A stretch of 64,000 nt of DNA from DASWTL01 sp966250385. Its GTDB lineage: Bacteria; Bacteroidota; Bacteroidia; Sphingobacteriales; Sphingobacteriaceae. The position numbers and the translations under genes are program-made. Shown piece by piece: positions 32,486 to 41,479 of this stretch; position 1 is the stretch's first letter; each line of letters opens with the position of its first letter. The stretch lies in contig CBINHC010000002.1 in the NCBI GenBank assembly GCA_966250385.1, forward strand, positions 1-64,000, in the 5' to 3' direction. The notes beneath the pieces were generated by a model. The model saw nothing but the letters and a program-made list of their open reading frames with translations, was not told the origin of the DNA and did no database searches.

Positions 32486-33496
32486 ATGAAAATCAAACAC
32501 AAGCTCCGGCTAGGATTTGGTCTCCTATTTCTTGTCGTGATTTTCTTTGGCGGCTTGTCCTTATTTTATATCCGCATCATCACCAGCAGCAATAATCTCA
32601 TACTCAGGGACAATTATGCGACGCTGAAGTATGTGGACGAAATGCGAACAGTCTTGGAAAGCAGTCCCGATGCGCTATCCCCCGCAGGAAAGGATGCCTT
32701 TAAAACGTCGCTGGCGAAGCAGAAAGCCAACGTAACGGAGCCCGGTGAACGCCAGGCGGTGGACGCACTTGCGAATGCTTTTGATCGTTTGAATAACTCG
32801 AATGTACGCGACCGCCAGGAGTCCCGAACGAATGCACTATTTCATCTGCGAAGCATAGCGCGGCTCAACCTGGATGCGATCGAACGTAAGAGCGCGGGCG
32901 CACAGGATCGGATCCGGAAGGCCACTATTTTACTGGGCGACGCCGCATGTCTCACTTTCGTCATCCTGTTCAGCTTTGTTTTCAATCTGGCCGGATTCTT
33001 TGACGCCCCTGTGGAGCAGGTTTCGGCAGCCATGCGCGAGGTGGGCCGGGAGAAAACCTTTCAGGGCCGTTTGGATTTTGACCGAAGTGACGAGTTTGGC
33101 GAAATCTCGGAGGCCTTCAATTACATGAATACAAGCCTTAATCATTGGGATCAGGAACGGCAAGCGTACTTTGCCAGGGAAAGGAGGATCTCAGAGATGC
33201 TTGGCGAGCAGGTTGCCGAACCTGTTATCGTGGTCCGCGGGCCGAAAGAGGTGTTATACTGCAACACCCCCGCAAGGGAGCTCTTCGGTTTGAAAGCAGC
33301 AACCGATCCAAATCTCACTCTCCCCCTGGAGAACTACGAAAACGGACCTGTAACCATTCAGGGAAACGCCTACCTGCTCGAAATTCTAGGCATCCCGGCT
33401 GCATTACCACTTCCTGACCCGGGAAACGAAGACGAGGCCCTTTATGGGCGCCGGGAGTTCACCAGGATGTACCTCTTCCGGCAGGTCCGGGTCTGA
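32486..33496 (+). CDS. Membrane sensor with HAMP and PAS-like domains, no kinase
   Basis: This 336-residue protein looks like the sensory half of a KinB/NtrY-type histidine kinase. A first membrane helix (about 12-32), a periplasmic helical domain rich in arginine and asparagine, a second helix (about 150-170), a HAMP linker with VSAAMREVGREKTFQGRLDF and EFGEISEAFNYMN, and a short PAS-like segment with VIVVRGPKEVLYCNTPAREL follow in order. The protein ends there: no H-box and no ATPase domain. The next gene is on the other strand. It may be a truncated kinase or a partner for another kinase. Confidence 0.7.
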   Translation: MKIKHKLRLGFGLLFLVVIFFGGLSLFYIRIITSSNNLILRDNYATLKYVDEMRTVLESSPDALSPAGKDAFKTSLAKQKANVTEPGERQAVDALANAFDRLNNSNVRDRQESRTNALFHLRSIARLNLDAIERKSAGAQDRIRKATILLGDAACLTFVILFSFVFNLAGFFDAPVEQVSAAMREVGREKTFQGRLDFDRSDEFGEISEAFNYMNTSLNHWDQERQAYFARERRISEMLGEQVAEPVIVVRGPKEVLYCNTPARELFGLKAATDPNLTLPLENYENGPVTIQGNAYLLEILGIPAALPLPDPGNEDEALYGRREFTRMYLFRQVRV

Positions 33497-33606
33497 TTCT
33501 TCAGCATGAAGAACCCTCGCTGCCGAAAGTTTCAAGAAGCCATGAACACACAGTTTCCGGATCAGGGTGTCCACCAGGGGTGTCGGGACTGCGGGCACAT
33601 AAGGCT

Positions 33607-34227
33607 CTACTTCGAATCAAAGCCGTTTCTCCTGAACAGCAGGGCCAGTACCAGCATGGACGCCGGAGCTGTCAGCCCCCAGGGCAGGGCAATCAGTAAG
33701 ATCGCTTCGGAGAAGCCCGGATAGAAGTACACAAAGGCGATCAGGGGCGTTGCCAAAGCATGCAGAAGAAATACTACCCTCACTCGCTTCTGGAAACCGG
33801 TTTGTTCGAGTGCCGGGACCGCGGCAAGCGCTGTCAGGCCCATAAAGATATACCCCACCGCATCATAATTCCAGAACATCGAGTGTGGTGTCTGAATGAG
33901 GGTTTGCACTTCGGCAGCTCTCCCTCGTAACGTCATGGGTATAACCGTGCCCAGTTGCGTGACGTAATTGGAGATTACAAAAACGGCATAGCATGCGGAA
34001 AGTAGGACGGCTGCATGAGTCCAGTACCTCTTCTCCCTGGATACCAGACAATGGAGGGCTAGAATTTCGAGCAAAAATGGTATGGGTATGCAGAGCGAAA
34101 AACCATAGATCATAATCTCGTCCCACGGATAGCTAAGCAACTCCAGCAGCTGCGCTATGAAGAATCCAACCGTGGCGGTGAATGCCACCATTCCCCAGCG
34201 GAATCCGGCCCTGTTGATATCCGTCAT
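33607..34227 (-). CDS. Six-helix membrane protein, unknown function
   Basis: This 206-residue protein has about six hydrophobic helices with short loops and no evident signal for export. It starts MTDINRAGFRWGMVAFTATV, where the first helix begins. I do not recognise the family with confidence; it resembles DUF4386-like integral membrane proteins. It is convergent with the sensor gene and stands alone. The 360-base stretch upstream (34228-34587) contains the tandem operators of the BON gene and nothing else I can identify. Confidence 0.6.
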   Translation of the reverse strand: MTDINRAGFRWGMVAFTATVGFFIAQLLELLSYPWDEIMIYGFSLCIPIPFLLEILALHCLVSREKRYWTHAAVLLSACYAVFVISNYVTQLGTVIPMTLRGRAAEVQTLIQTPHSMFWNYDAVGYIFMGLTALAAVPALEQTGFQKRVRVVFLLHALATPLIAFVYFYPGFSEAILLIALPWGLTAPASMLVLALLFRRNGFDSK

Positions 34228-34492
34228 TGCGTATGAGGTGTTCGCCTTAATTCTGGCAGACAGCTAAATTGCCATCTGACTTTCACAGAAAACATCCGGT
34301 GGTGCGATTTGGTTGAGAGATTGCCAGCGCCGCCGGCATCCCGGCAGTACCTGGATTCGTTCCGGTTCTAGTGTGCGTAATACGCTGGCCCTCTCATCGC
34401 CCGGCACGTAAAGGACGGCACGCTATCCCGGCCGGCAGTAGTCGCAAAGAAGCATGCTCCCACTCCCCTGCTTTTTTTGCAAGCTCAGTTGC

Positions 34493-34529
34493 CTGACGAG
34501 TGTCAGCGCAGGGGCTGACCGGAGTCAGC
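34493..34529 (+). promoter_or_regulatory. Tandem stress-regulon operators, BON1 promoter
   Basis: TGACGAGTGTCA (centre 34499.5) and TGACCGGAGTCA (centre 34521.5) are 22 bases apart. The -7 TACTTTTA ends at 34558, 36.5 bases from the nearer centre. Transcription would start about 23 bases before ATG 34588. Confidence 0.8.
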
Positions 34530-34587
34530 GGGACCGGCTTAAGTAAGCGCTACTTTTAGAAAAATTTAGAGAGTTAACCAGATTGAC

Positions 34588-35241
34588 ATGGAAGCAGACA
34601 GCGACATCCAACGGGCCGTGATTGATGAGCTGGCCTGGGAACCGGGGCTCAACGGCATCCAGATCGGGGTAAGCGTGAAGCGTGGTGTGGTGACCCTGAG
34701 CGGGATCGTCAGGACCCTTGCCGAGAAACTGGCCGCCGAGGCGGCCGCCCACCGGGTGAAAGGCGTTAAAGCGGTTGCCTCTGATGTGGAAGTACGGTTG
34801 GATCGGGACGGGAGCATACCGGACTCCAGGATCGCCGAAAACATCATACAGGCATTCCGCTGGCATTCAGGCGTACCGGCCGACAGGCTGCTGGTACGGG
34901 TTGAGGGTGGCAGAGTGCGACTGGAAGGTGAGGTGGAATGGATCTTTCAAAAGACCGCCGCTGAGTCGGCGATCACCAACCTGGCAGGCATCCGCCATAT
35001 CGACAATAAGATCACCGTAAAACCCCTGGTGAACGCGGATGACGTTAAGCGAAAAATCCGTGAGGCGTTACAACGCAATGCCAATCTTGAAGCGTCAAAC
35101 ATCCGGATCGAAGCTTCCGGATCAAAGGTGACCCTGGCGGGATCAGCGAGGTCCTGGAAAGAACGTGAGGAAGTTGCCCGGACTGCCGCATCTGCACCGG
35201 GCGTGTCCGAGGTCGACGATCAGCTTACGGTCATCAGCTAA
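34588..35241 (+). CDS. Three-BON-domain protein (BON1)
   Basis: This 217-residue protein contains three BON domains of about 65 residues. Each repeats the pattern of a helix, V-x-V-x-x-G-x-V-x-L-x-G (VSVKRGVVTLSGIV, VRVEGGRVRLEGEVEW, IEASGSKVTLAGSAR) and a helix with an A-rich stretch. BON proteins bind lipid or peptidoglycan and stabilise membranes under stress. No signal peptide is visible, so it may act inside the cell. It shares length and layout with BON2, about 0.9 kb downstream. It is the first gene of an operon with a Usp protein, BON2 and a GH2 enzyme. Confidence 0.85.
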   Translation: MEADSDIQRAVIDELAWEPGLNGIQIGVSVKRGVVTLSGIVRTLAEKLAAEAAAHRVKGVKAVASDVEVRLDRDGSIPDSRIAENIIQAFRWHSGVPADRLLVRVEGGRVRLEGEVEWIFQKTAAESAITNLAGIRHIDNKITVKPLVNADDVKRKIREALQRNANLEASNIRIEASGSKVTLAGSARSWKEREEVARTAASAPGVSEVDDQLTVIS

Positions 35242-35251
35242 TCAGTTCACG

Positions 35252-36112
35252 ATGAAAACGATTCTTGTAATGACGGACTTTTCTGAGCGGGCCGACCATG
35301 CGGCCGATATCGCCTTTGAGATCGCGGAAAAGACCGCGTCCGGGATTCTGCTCTACAACTTGTTTTATCTCCCCGCAGTGACGCCGGCCCAGACAGGAGT
35401 ATTCCCCTATTACGAGGAGTATGAAGTTATTGAAAAAACGGTCACCAGGGACCTGGAGGATGCTGCCGAAAGGCTCAGGGCGAAAGCCGGAGAATCTGCG
35501 GTAGCGATCAATTATATGCATCGGCCGGTGAACCCCGGCGAATCCATTTTTGAGCTGATCGACCGCTCGGGGATCTGGCTGGCGGTAATGGGGAAAAACG
35601 CCCGTCCGGGGATGTTTTCCGAATTTTTCCTGGGAAGCATCACAAGGGATGTACTGGAACAGGCTTTCTGCCCGGTCCTGCTGGTTCCGTTCAGTAAAAC
35701 GCACCTGGCGAAGAACTTTCGGATCGCTTTTGCATCCGGTATGGCAGAATCGGACCTCCCGGTACTCCGCGAGATCACCCGGTTTGCAGAAGTCTTTGAC
35801 GCGGGCATCATCGTCATCCATGTCGCGGGGAGACATATCTCTCCCATGGAGCGCGAACAACGGATCGGGCTGTTCAGGGATATGGTGCGGCAGGTCCCGT
35901 ATCTCCTCATTTCCTACGAAGAGATCGAGGGAGAAAAAGTCGTGGATACCCTGGCAGAATTTACGCGGGTTGCCGGAGTTGATGTTCTGGCCCTGGTTCA
36001 TCATCGGCATTCATTTCTCACCGAAATACTGAAAGGCAGCACAGCCCGCCGGCTGTTGAATTATCCGGATGCGATGCTTCTGGTATTTCCCGCAGCGAAG
36101 TCGTCGCATTAA
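35252..36112 (+). CDS. Universal stress protein, two Usp domains
   Basis: This 286-residue protein has two Usp folds. Domain 1 begins MKTILVMTDFSERADHAA and has the glycine-rich loop VMGKNARPGMFSEFFLGSITRDV. Domain 2 begins IAFASGMAESDLPVL and has a degenerate loop HHRHSFLTEILKGSTARRL. It probably binds a nucleotide in domain 1. It starts 10 bases after BON1; the next gene starts 58 bases after its stop. Confidence 0.85.
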   Translation: MKTILVMTDFSERADHAADIAFEIAEKTASGILLYNLFYLPAVTPAQTGVFPYYEEYEVIEKTVTRDLEDAAERLRAKAGESAVAINYMHRPVNPGESIFELIDRSGIWLAVMGKNARPGMFSEFFLGSITRDVLEQAFCPVLLVPFSKTHLAKNFRIAFASGMAESDLPVLREITRFAEVFDAGIIVIHVAGRHISPMEREQRIGLFRDMVRQVPYLLISYEEIEGEKVVDTLAEFTRVAGVDVLALVHHRHSFLTEILKGSTARRLLNYPDAMLLVFPAAKSSH

Positions 36113-36170
36113 TGGCGATAACGTTCTGTGCTTTGTCCATGATCATCTAAAGAACCAAGTAACTAGCCCT

Positions 36171-36824
36171 ATGGAAAAAGACGAAATCATTCAAAAAAAT
36201 GTCCTCGAAGAACTGAAATGGGAACCGGCGGTCAATGCCGCTGAAATTGGAGTAGCGGTAAACGACGGCATTGTGACACTCTCCGGAAGCGTTAACTATT
36301 ATCCGGAAAAAATGGCCGCCGAAGCCGCGGCTAAACGGGTCCGTGGCGTTCGGGGAATTGCCCTCGACATCCAGGTCCAGTTGGACCACCTGGAGGTCTC
36401 GGATACCTCAATCGCCGAAAGCGTTGTCCGGGCAATGGAGTGGAGCACGAACGTGCCTGATGACCGTATCCGTGTCCACGTAGACAACGGCTGGGTGTCC
36501 CTTGAGGGCGAAGTCGACCGGCTGTATGACAAGGAAGCGGTCGAGGAAGTTCTCGGGAATATTTCCGGGATCAGGGGCATTACCAATAAGATCCGGGTCA
36601 GGCCGGCGCCTGCCATCGAAAAAATGATCGCCGAGAAGATTCGCCAGGCGCTGCAGCGCAGCGCCGAGCTGGAAGCCGACGTTATCCACGTTCAGACAGA
36701 AGGAACCAGGGTATTATTAAAGGGTGCGGCGAGGTCGTGGAACGAACGGGAGGCGATCCGGAAGGCAGCTGCTTCGGCTCCCGGGGTCTCCGAGGTGATC
36801 GACCAGCTCTCCGTTGTCTATTAG
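36171..36824 (+). CDS. Three-BON-domain protein (BON2)
   Basis: This protein is 217 residues long, exactly like BON1, and has the same three-BON structure: VAVNDGIVTLSGSVNYYPEK, VHVDNGWVSLEGEVDRLYDK and VQTEGTRVLLKGAARSW, ending with APGVSEVIDQLSVVY. It begins MEKDEIIQKNVLEELKWEPA. The two proteins are clearly duplicates separated by the Usp gene. It is the third gene of the operon. Confidence 0.85.
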   Translation: MEKDEIIQKNVLEELKWEPAVNAAEIGVAVNDGIVTLSGSVNYYPEKMAAEAAAKRVRGVRGIALDIQVQLDHLEVSDTSIAESVVRAMEWSTNVPDDRIRVHVDNGWVSLEGEVDRLYDKEAVEEVLGNISGIRGITNKIRVRPAPAIEKMIAEKIRQALQRSAELEADVIHVQTEGTRVLLKGAARSWNEREAIRKAAASAPGVSEVIDQLSVVY

Positions 36825-36859
36825 CGCTGCGCAGTAAGCCGATTTGAATTAACCATTGG

Positions 36860-36868
36860 GAGGAGGAA
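36860..36868 (+). promoter_or_regulatory. Strong Shine-Dalgarno-like sequence before the GH2 gene
   Basis: GGGAGGAGG lies 6 bases upstream of ATG 36875. Such strong sites are rare in this window, where starts mostly lie next to -7 elements. It supports this ATG. Confidence 0.55.
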
Positions 36869-36874
36869 GTCAGT

Positions 36875-38794
36875 ATGGAGATGGAGCCGGAAACCCCGCA
36901 GATCAATTACGGACTGCCGAAAAGTAAGGAAGAGCCCTTTACGGCGGGCGTGCCGATAGACCTCCTCCCCCGGGCCGTCCTGCGCCGAAATGCAACCCTG
37001 TTGCTGGACGGCGACTGGCATTTTGAGCTGGATCCGGAAGACCGCGGGCTCCGGGAGCACTGGCACCTGGGGCATCCTTACGCCGAAATGACCCGCTGGC
37101 CGGGCAGTGTCGAAGACCACATGAGATCGGCACATGGAGCTTTCCCTGATAAGTTAGAGAAAGTCATCGCCTGGTATGAAAGGGAATTTCCGCTGCCGGA
37201 TCTGGAGTCCCTTTCCCAAAAATCGATGCTTCAGCTTACATTCGGAGCCTGTGGCTACGAAACCCGGGTGTGGCTCAACGGCTTTCCGTTAACCACCGTT
37301 GAAGGAGAATCCGTTCACTTCGGCGAATACACGTCATTCTCGTACGAGCTTGAACCGCATATATTGAAGTCGGCCAACCGGTTAACCGTCCGGATCGCCG
37401 ATTCTATGGAACCCGACATTCCCCGCGGGAAACAGGCATCCCACATTTACAAAAGGGGCGGCATCTGGTATCATGCCTATTCCGGCCCGGTCCGAAGCGT
37501 CTGGCTGGAAGAAGTGGAACGGAACCGGCTGCGCTCACGGGTAAGCGTGGTGAGCAATGTCGAGGAGCGGCTGGTCAGCTTCGGTCTTACCCTCCACATC
37601 CACGATCCGGGCGTATATACCGTCCGGCTTCAGGTATCCATGCCCGGGGATACCCCTGGCGTTATCCTGGCGGAGGACTGGTATACCCTTGCGCTGGAGG
37701 CCGGCGAAAGGAACCAGTGCCTGGTCCTCCATATCCCCGGGGCGGCACTATGGTCCTTTGACCAGCCTCATCTTTACAAGTTAACGGCTACGCTGGCCGA
37801 TGAAGAAGGCTACCGGGCAATGATCGAGACGCTGTTCGGGTTACGAAAGATCGAATCCAGGGGCAGTCAGGTGTTCCTGAATAATGATCGGGTCTATCTC
37901 GACGGAGTCCTGTACCAGCCCGGAACCTCGACCTACGAGGAGATCAAGAAGCACCTCTACGCCATCAGGCGGCTCGGCTGCAATCTGGTACGGATCCACA
38001 TCACGGGTGTCGATCCACGGATCTATAAGCTTGCCGACAAGATCGGCCTGTTGCTTTGGGTAGAAGTACCCAGTCCCCATCGTTCAAACCAGGTGAGCCG
38101 GAGTAATCACAATCAGGAGCTCCTGCGCATGCTACGGCTACTGGGGACGCACCCATCGATCGTGATCTGGAGTTTGTACAATGAGGGCTGGGGAGCCCAG
38201 GACCTGGCCGGAAACAGGGAGACACGCCAGTACATCACCGGTCTGTACGACTACATGCGCATCCATCATCCCCAGTTCCTGATCGTGGATAATGACGGCT
38301 GGAGCCATATCTCCAATGAAGGCCGGCTGAAGTCCGACCTGCTCACGGCGCATATCTACACGCCGGGTTTTCACAAGTGGACCCGGGCACTCGACGACAT
38401 CACCGAGGGCCGGATGGCAAAACCGGAACCCCTGGTCGTGGGCGACCCGTTTTTCTACCGGCACCAGTTGCCGGTCATCATCAGCGAATGGGGTGGTTTC
38501 GGGTTTAAGAACTACGGCGGGCCGTCAGATAACGCCGGCCGGAACCGCCTGATCCGGAAATTCAAAGCCGAACTACGGAAACGGGAAATTGCAGGCGATG
38601 TGTATACACAGGCAATAGGCATTGAGGAGGAGCAGAATGGTCTGGTGGACAACGCGACCGGCGACCTGCTTGTGGATGAAGGACTCCTGGGTTCCGGAAA
38701 TTTATCTTTGACTTCAGGGGGACGAAGAGCTCCGTCTGCCTCAGGAAGAAACATCCAAACGGACCGGGCATCGCCGGAAAGCGAATTAGAATAA
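36875..38794 (+). CDS. Glycoside hydrolase family 2 protein
   Basis: This 639-residue enzyme has the three family-2 modules: a sugar-binding domain (about 35-190, FELDPEDRG, FGACGYETRVWLNGF), an immunoglobulin-like domain, and a TIM barrel from about 320. The acid/base glutamate is E437 in WSLYNEGWG and the nucleophile E538 in ISEWGGFGF. There is no signal peptide, so it acts in the cytoplasm, unlike most Bacteroidota beta-glycosidases in polysaccharide loci. The substrate is unknown; beta-galactosides or glucuronides would be the default. It is the fourth gene of the stress operon and meets the convergent regulator with a 9-base overlap. Confidence 0.85.
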   Translation: MEMEPETPQINYGLPKSKEEPFTAGVPIDLLPRAVLRRNATLLLDGDWHFELDPEDRGLREHWHLGHPYAEMTRWPGSVEDHMRSAHGAFPDKLEKVIAWYEREFPLPDLESLSQKSMLQLTFGACGYETRVWLNGFPLTTVEGESVHFGEYTSFSYELEPHILKSANRLTVRIADSMEPDIPRGKQASHIYKRGGIWYHAYSGPVRSVWLEEVERNRLRSRVSVVSNVEERLVSFGLTLHIHDPGVYTVRLQVSMPGDTPGVILAEDWYTLALEAGERNQCLVLHIPGAALWSFDQPHLYKLTATLADEEGYRAMIETLFGLRKIESRGSQVFLNNDRVYLDGVLYQPGTSTYEEIKKHLYAIRRLGCNLVRIHITGVDPRIYKLADKIGLLLWVEVPSPHRSNQVSRSNHNQELLRMLRLLGTHPSIVIWSLYNEGWGAQDLAGNRETRQYITGLYDYMRIHHPQFLIVDNDGWSHISNEGRLKSDLLTAHIYTPGFHKWTRALDDITEGRMAKPEPLVVGDPFFYRHQLPVIISEWGGFGFKNYGGPSDNAGRNRLIRKFKAELRKREIAGDVYTQAIGIEEEQNGLVDNATGDLLVDEGLLGSGNLSLTSGGRRAPSASGRNIQTDRASPESELE

Positions 38795-39844
38795 CAGGTG
38801 CCGGAGTTTCTTTTCGTCTAAGACGAGCACCCGCCCTTCGGCGATGTCAATAAGCTTCTCAAGCTTGAACTCCTTAAGCGTCCTGATCATGGACTCCGGA
38901 GCCGCGCCCACCACCCGGGCAAGGTCTTCCCGGGAGATTTCAATGATCGGAATGCCTTCCTTCTGGTTCTTGAACTTGTCAATGACCTCGATGATCCCGC
39001 TGGCGACCTTCTTCCGGAGGGAATTATAGGCAAGATTCAACAGCCGCTCCTCCTTTTCACGGACGTTACGCGCCAGCAAGCTGATAAACTGCCTGGCCAC
39101 CTGGCGATCATTGTTGATCAGCTGCATAAAGTCCCCCTTGGGGATCAGCATCAGTTCGGCATCCTCGATCACCTGCGCCGTCTCCTGGTAAGCGGAATCC
39201 TGGAGCAGTGCGGTATAGCCGATAAAGTCTCCCTCGGTATACATATTCGTGATCAGCTCCTTCCCTTCCTCGTTGATCATGAACTCCTTTACCTTTCCAC
39301 GGATCAGGAAATACACATTGGCAGGCCGTTGCCCGGGAGCATAGAGAACATGTCTTTTCTTGTAGCTGTGAATATCCCGTTCGCCCGACACCAGGTTGAA
39401 CGTTTCAGATTCGTTCAGTTGCTGGATGAAACTGTTCAGGCCGTTTTTATCCAGGACTACATTGCGTTTCAGGGCGTCTGACTTCCGGATTCGCAGCTCG
39501 ACGGCGTCAAGGAGGTCCACCTCGTCGAAAGGTTTTACCAGGTAGTCATCAGCCCCCAGAGCCATGGCTTTCCGCAGATCCGCTAATTCCTTCTTACCGC
39601 TGAGGAAAATGAAAGGGATCGCAAAGGTGTCCGGGTGGCGGCTGAGTACATGGATGACCCCGTAGCCGTCCAGTCCGGGCATCATGATGTCGCAAATGAT
39701 GAGGTCCGGCTTTTCCTTCAGGGCCTTTTCGACACCTTCCTTCCCGTCCCCGGCTGTCACCACGGCATAATTGCTCAGCTGGAGGATCTCCGCCACACTA
39801 TGACAAAGCTGCTCGTCGTCCTCTACCACCAGTATCTTTTTCAT
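38786..39844 (-). CDS. Response regulator with Crp-like output (REC-cNMP-HTH)
   Basis: This 352-residue protein combines a receiver domain and a Crp/Fnr-type regulator. The receiver has the acidic pair in VVEDDEQ, the phospho-acceptor D in IICDIMMPGLDG near residue 54, and K in DYLVKPFDE near 104. A cNMP-binding fold (about 160-270, HVLYAPGQRPANVYFLIRGK and EGDFIGYTALL) and a helix-turn-helix with SREDLARVVGAAPESMIRTL follow. The recognition helix has P where CRP has its operator-reading arginine but keeps E and R. This suits a site with no leading G, TGAY-N4-RTYA. The gene lies in the middle of the stress cluster and is the best candidate for its regulator. ATG 39844 is chosen because the receiver begins there. 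Confidence 0.85.
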   Translation of the reverse strand: MKKILVVEDDEQLCHSVAEILQLSNYAVVTAGDGKEGVEKALKEKPDLIICDIMMPGLDGYGVIHVLSRHPDTFAIPFIFLSGKKELADLRKAMALGADDYLVKPFDEVDLLDAVELRIRKSDALKRNVVLDKNGLNSFIQQLNESETFNLVSGERDIHSYKKRHVLYAPGQRPANVYFLIRGKVKEFMINEEGKELITNMYTEGDFIGYTALLQDSAYQETAQVIEDAELMLIPKGDFMQLINNDRQVARQFISLLARNVREKEERLLNLAYNSLRKKVASGIIEVIDKFKNQKEGIPIIEISREDLARVVGAAPESMIRTLKEFKLEKLIDIAEGRVLVLDEKKLRHLLF

Positions 39845-39876
39845 GGACACACTCACTGCGGGCACGTTGCTCTACC

Positions 39877-39884
39877 TAAAGATA
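39877..39884 (-). promoter_or_regulatory. -7-like element of the response regulator gene
   Basis: TATCTTTA on the minus strand matches TAnnTTTA, about 33 bases upstream of ATG 39844. I see no stress operator at the usual distance, so its own expression seems independent. Confidence 0.45.
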
Positions 39885-40007
39885 ACAAAAAATACAGGTC
39901 GCCGGACAGCGAAACAGGGAAAAATTGAACGGACTAAGCCGGCCTGTTCCGGCTCCGGTCGCGTACGCCGGAAAACCGCCTGAAAGGTATCAAATCAGCC
40001 TTCCAGC

Positions 40008-40050
40008 TGATTCTGGTCAACATTTTTTTTGCGTATGTATCTCAATTTTA
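40008..40050 (+). promoter_or_regulatory. Stress-regulon operator and promoter of a Usp gene
   Basis: TGATTCTGGTCA is centred at 40013.5. The -7-like CAATTTTA ends at 40050, 36.5 bases away. An ATCA half-site (39994-39997) sits exactly where the right half of a second operator 22 bases upstream would lie. Transcription would start about 11 bases before ATG 40068. Confidence 0.7.
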
Positions 40051-40067
40051 GGTAGAAAAGATGCACG

Positions 40068-40925
40068 ATGCAAAAGATCCTGATCCTGACCGACTTTACC
40101 GCGAAATCAGAAAACGCAGCCCGCTATGCCGCGGAGATCGCGGAACGCACACATAGTGATCTGCTGGTGTTCAATGCTTTTCCGATACCGCAGGCCGCCC
40201 CGCCTACCGAGCCGGTATACCCGGTATATGACGAGTTTTCATCGGCCAGAAAAGCCGAATCAGAAAAGTTGCGCAAGTTCGCGGCCTCGGTGCAGCGGGC
40301 GGTGGTTGACCGGACATCGGTCAGCTATTTCAACGAACCGGGTTCGCTGGGCGAAAACATCCGTGATGTACTCCGCCACAAAAAGGGGATCTGGCTGATC
40401 GTTATGGGTGACAAGAAGAAGGACAATATCTTCAGCCGTTTTGTGTTCGGCAGCGATACGTTTGCTGTGCTCAACGTGGCAAACTGCCCGGTTCTGCTGG
40501 TACCCCAGAAGACCAGCTCCCCGGCGATCGAAACGATCGCTTTTGCAAGCAACCTGGAGCGGACAGATTATAAAGCCCTGCGCAGACTCGTTGACTTCGC
40601 TTCCTATTTCAAGGCCAAAATAATCGTCACCCACGTGTACCCGCACGCGATGACGATTCAGGAAAAGGTCGATCAGTATGAAACCTATCTGCACATCATC
40701 AAGAAGGTTGACTATCCGCTGATTTCCTATCAGGACTTCATGGCCGATGGCGACGGTATTGCCGAGGGCCTGCTCCGCTTCATCCGGAAAAATAAACCCG
40801 GTATCCTGGCTATGGTTAACCGGAAACATCCTTTCTTTGAAAAGATGCTGCATCACAGCGCTACGGAGGAAATCCTGGAGGCGCACCGGCTGCCCGTTTT
40901 GGTACTTCCGGCAGATCGCCAGTAA
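40068..40925 (+). CDS. Universal stress protein, two Usp domains
   Basis: This 285-residue protein has the same two-domain plan as the Usp at 35252. Domain 1 starts MQKILILTDFTAKSENAARY and has the loop VMGDKKKDNIFSRFVFGSDT. Domain 2 starts IAFASNLERTDYKAL and carries a degenerate loop. It likely binds nucleotide in domain 1. It is transcribed alone. Confidence 0.85.
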   Translation: MQKILILTDFTAKSENAARYAAEIAERTHSDLLVFNAFPIPQAAPPTEPVYPVYDEFSSARKAESEKLRKFAASVQRAVVDRTSVSYFNEPGSLGENIRDVLRHKKGIWLIVMGDKKKDNIFSRFVFGSDTFAVLNVANCPVLLVPQKTSSPAIETIAFASNLERTDYKALRRLVDFASYFKAKIIVTHVYPHAMTIQEKVDQYETYLHIIKKVDYPLISYQDFMADGDGIAEGLLRFIRKNKPGILAMVNRKHPFFEKMLHHSATEEILEAHRLPVLVLPADRQ

Positions 40926-41006
40926 GGGCGGTGCACGTTAGGCGTACGTTATAAGGGAGCTAAATAAGAAGGCAGGCTCAGGTACCCGGTAATCTATGAC
41001 TATTGA

Positions 41007-41426
41007 CTATTCTCCGAAGACATCATTGGCAATACCGAAGACTTCGTCCTTGAAGTTTCTAAACGCTCCGTCCAGCTCGTGCATCTTCGTCTGCATGTCA
41101 GTATGCATTTCGGTAACGGCCTCCTGGTCCCCGCCGCCGGCGTTCAGAACCTTCATCCGCTGGTTCAAATGCTTGCGGTAGCTCAGCACGTCAGCATCAA
41201 GAGCCTGATTTTCAGCTTCAAGGCGGGCAAGCTGCTTTTTAACGGACTCCACCCGGTCCGTCGTTTCGGGGTCGATACTCTTCAGGTATTGACGGGCTAC
41301 CTTCCAGTAAAAGCGGATTTCGTCCGACCGAAAGCTGAGATCGCCCAGCCAGTCATCGGTTTCTTCGAAAAGCTGCTGAAGTACCTGGATATTGGTCTCC
41401 TGGGAGGTCCTGTGTTCTAGGGGCAT
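41007..41426 (-). CDS. Coiled-coil protein, 139 aa
   Basis: The protein is almost entirely helical, with a heptad-rich middle (ETTDRVESVKKQLARLEAEN, QALDADVLSYRKHLNQRM) and no catalytic motif. I do not recognise the family. It follows the Hsp20 gene by 53 bases in the same direction and is therefore likely co-transcribed from the tandem-operator promoter; a role as structural partner in protein protection is possible but unproven. Confidence 0.6.
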   Translation of the reverse strand: MPLEHRTSQETNIQVLQQLFEETDDWLGDLSFRSDEIRFYWKVARQYLKSIDPETTDRVESVKKQLARLEAENQALDADVLSYRKHLNQRMKVLNAGGGDQEAVTEMHTDMQTKMHELDGAFRNFKDEVFGIANDVFGE

Positions 41427-41479
41427 GGGAAAGTCGGTAAAAAGGGACGACCCGGGCCGGCCTGGTCATCCCTTCAGTT

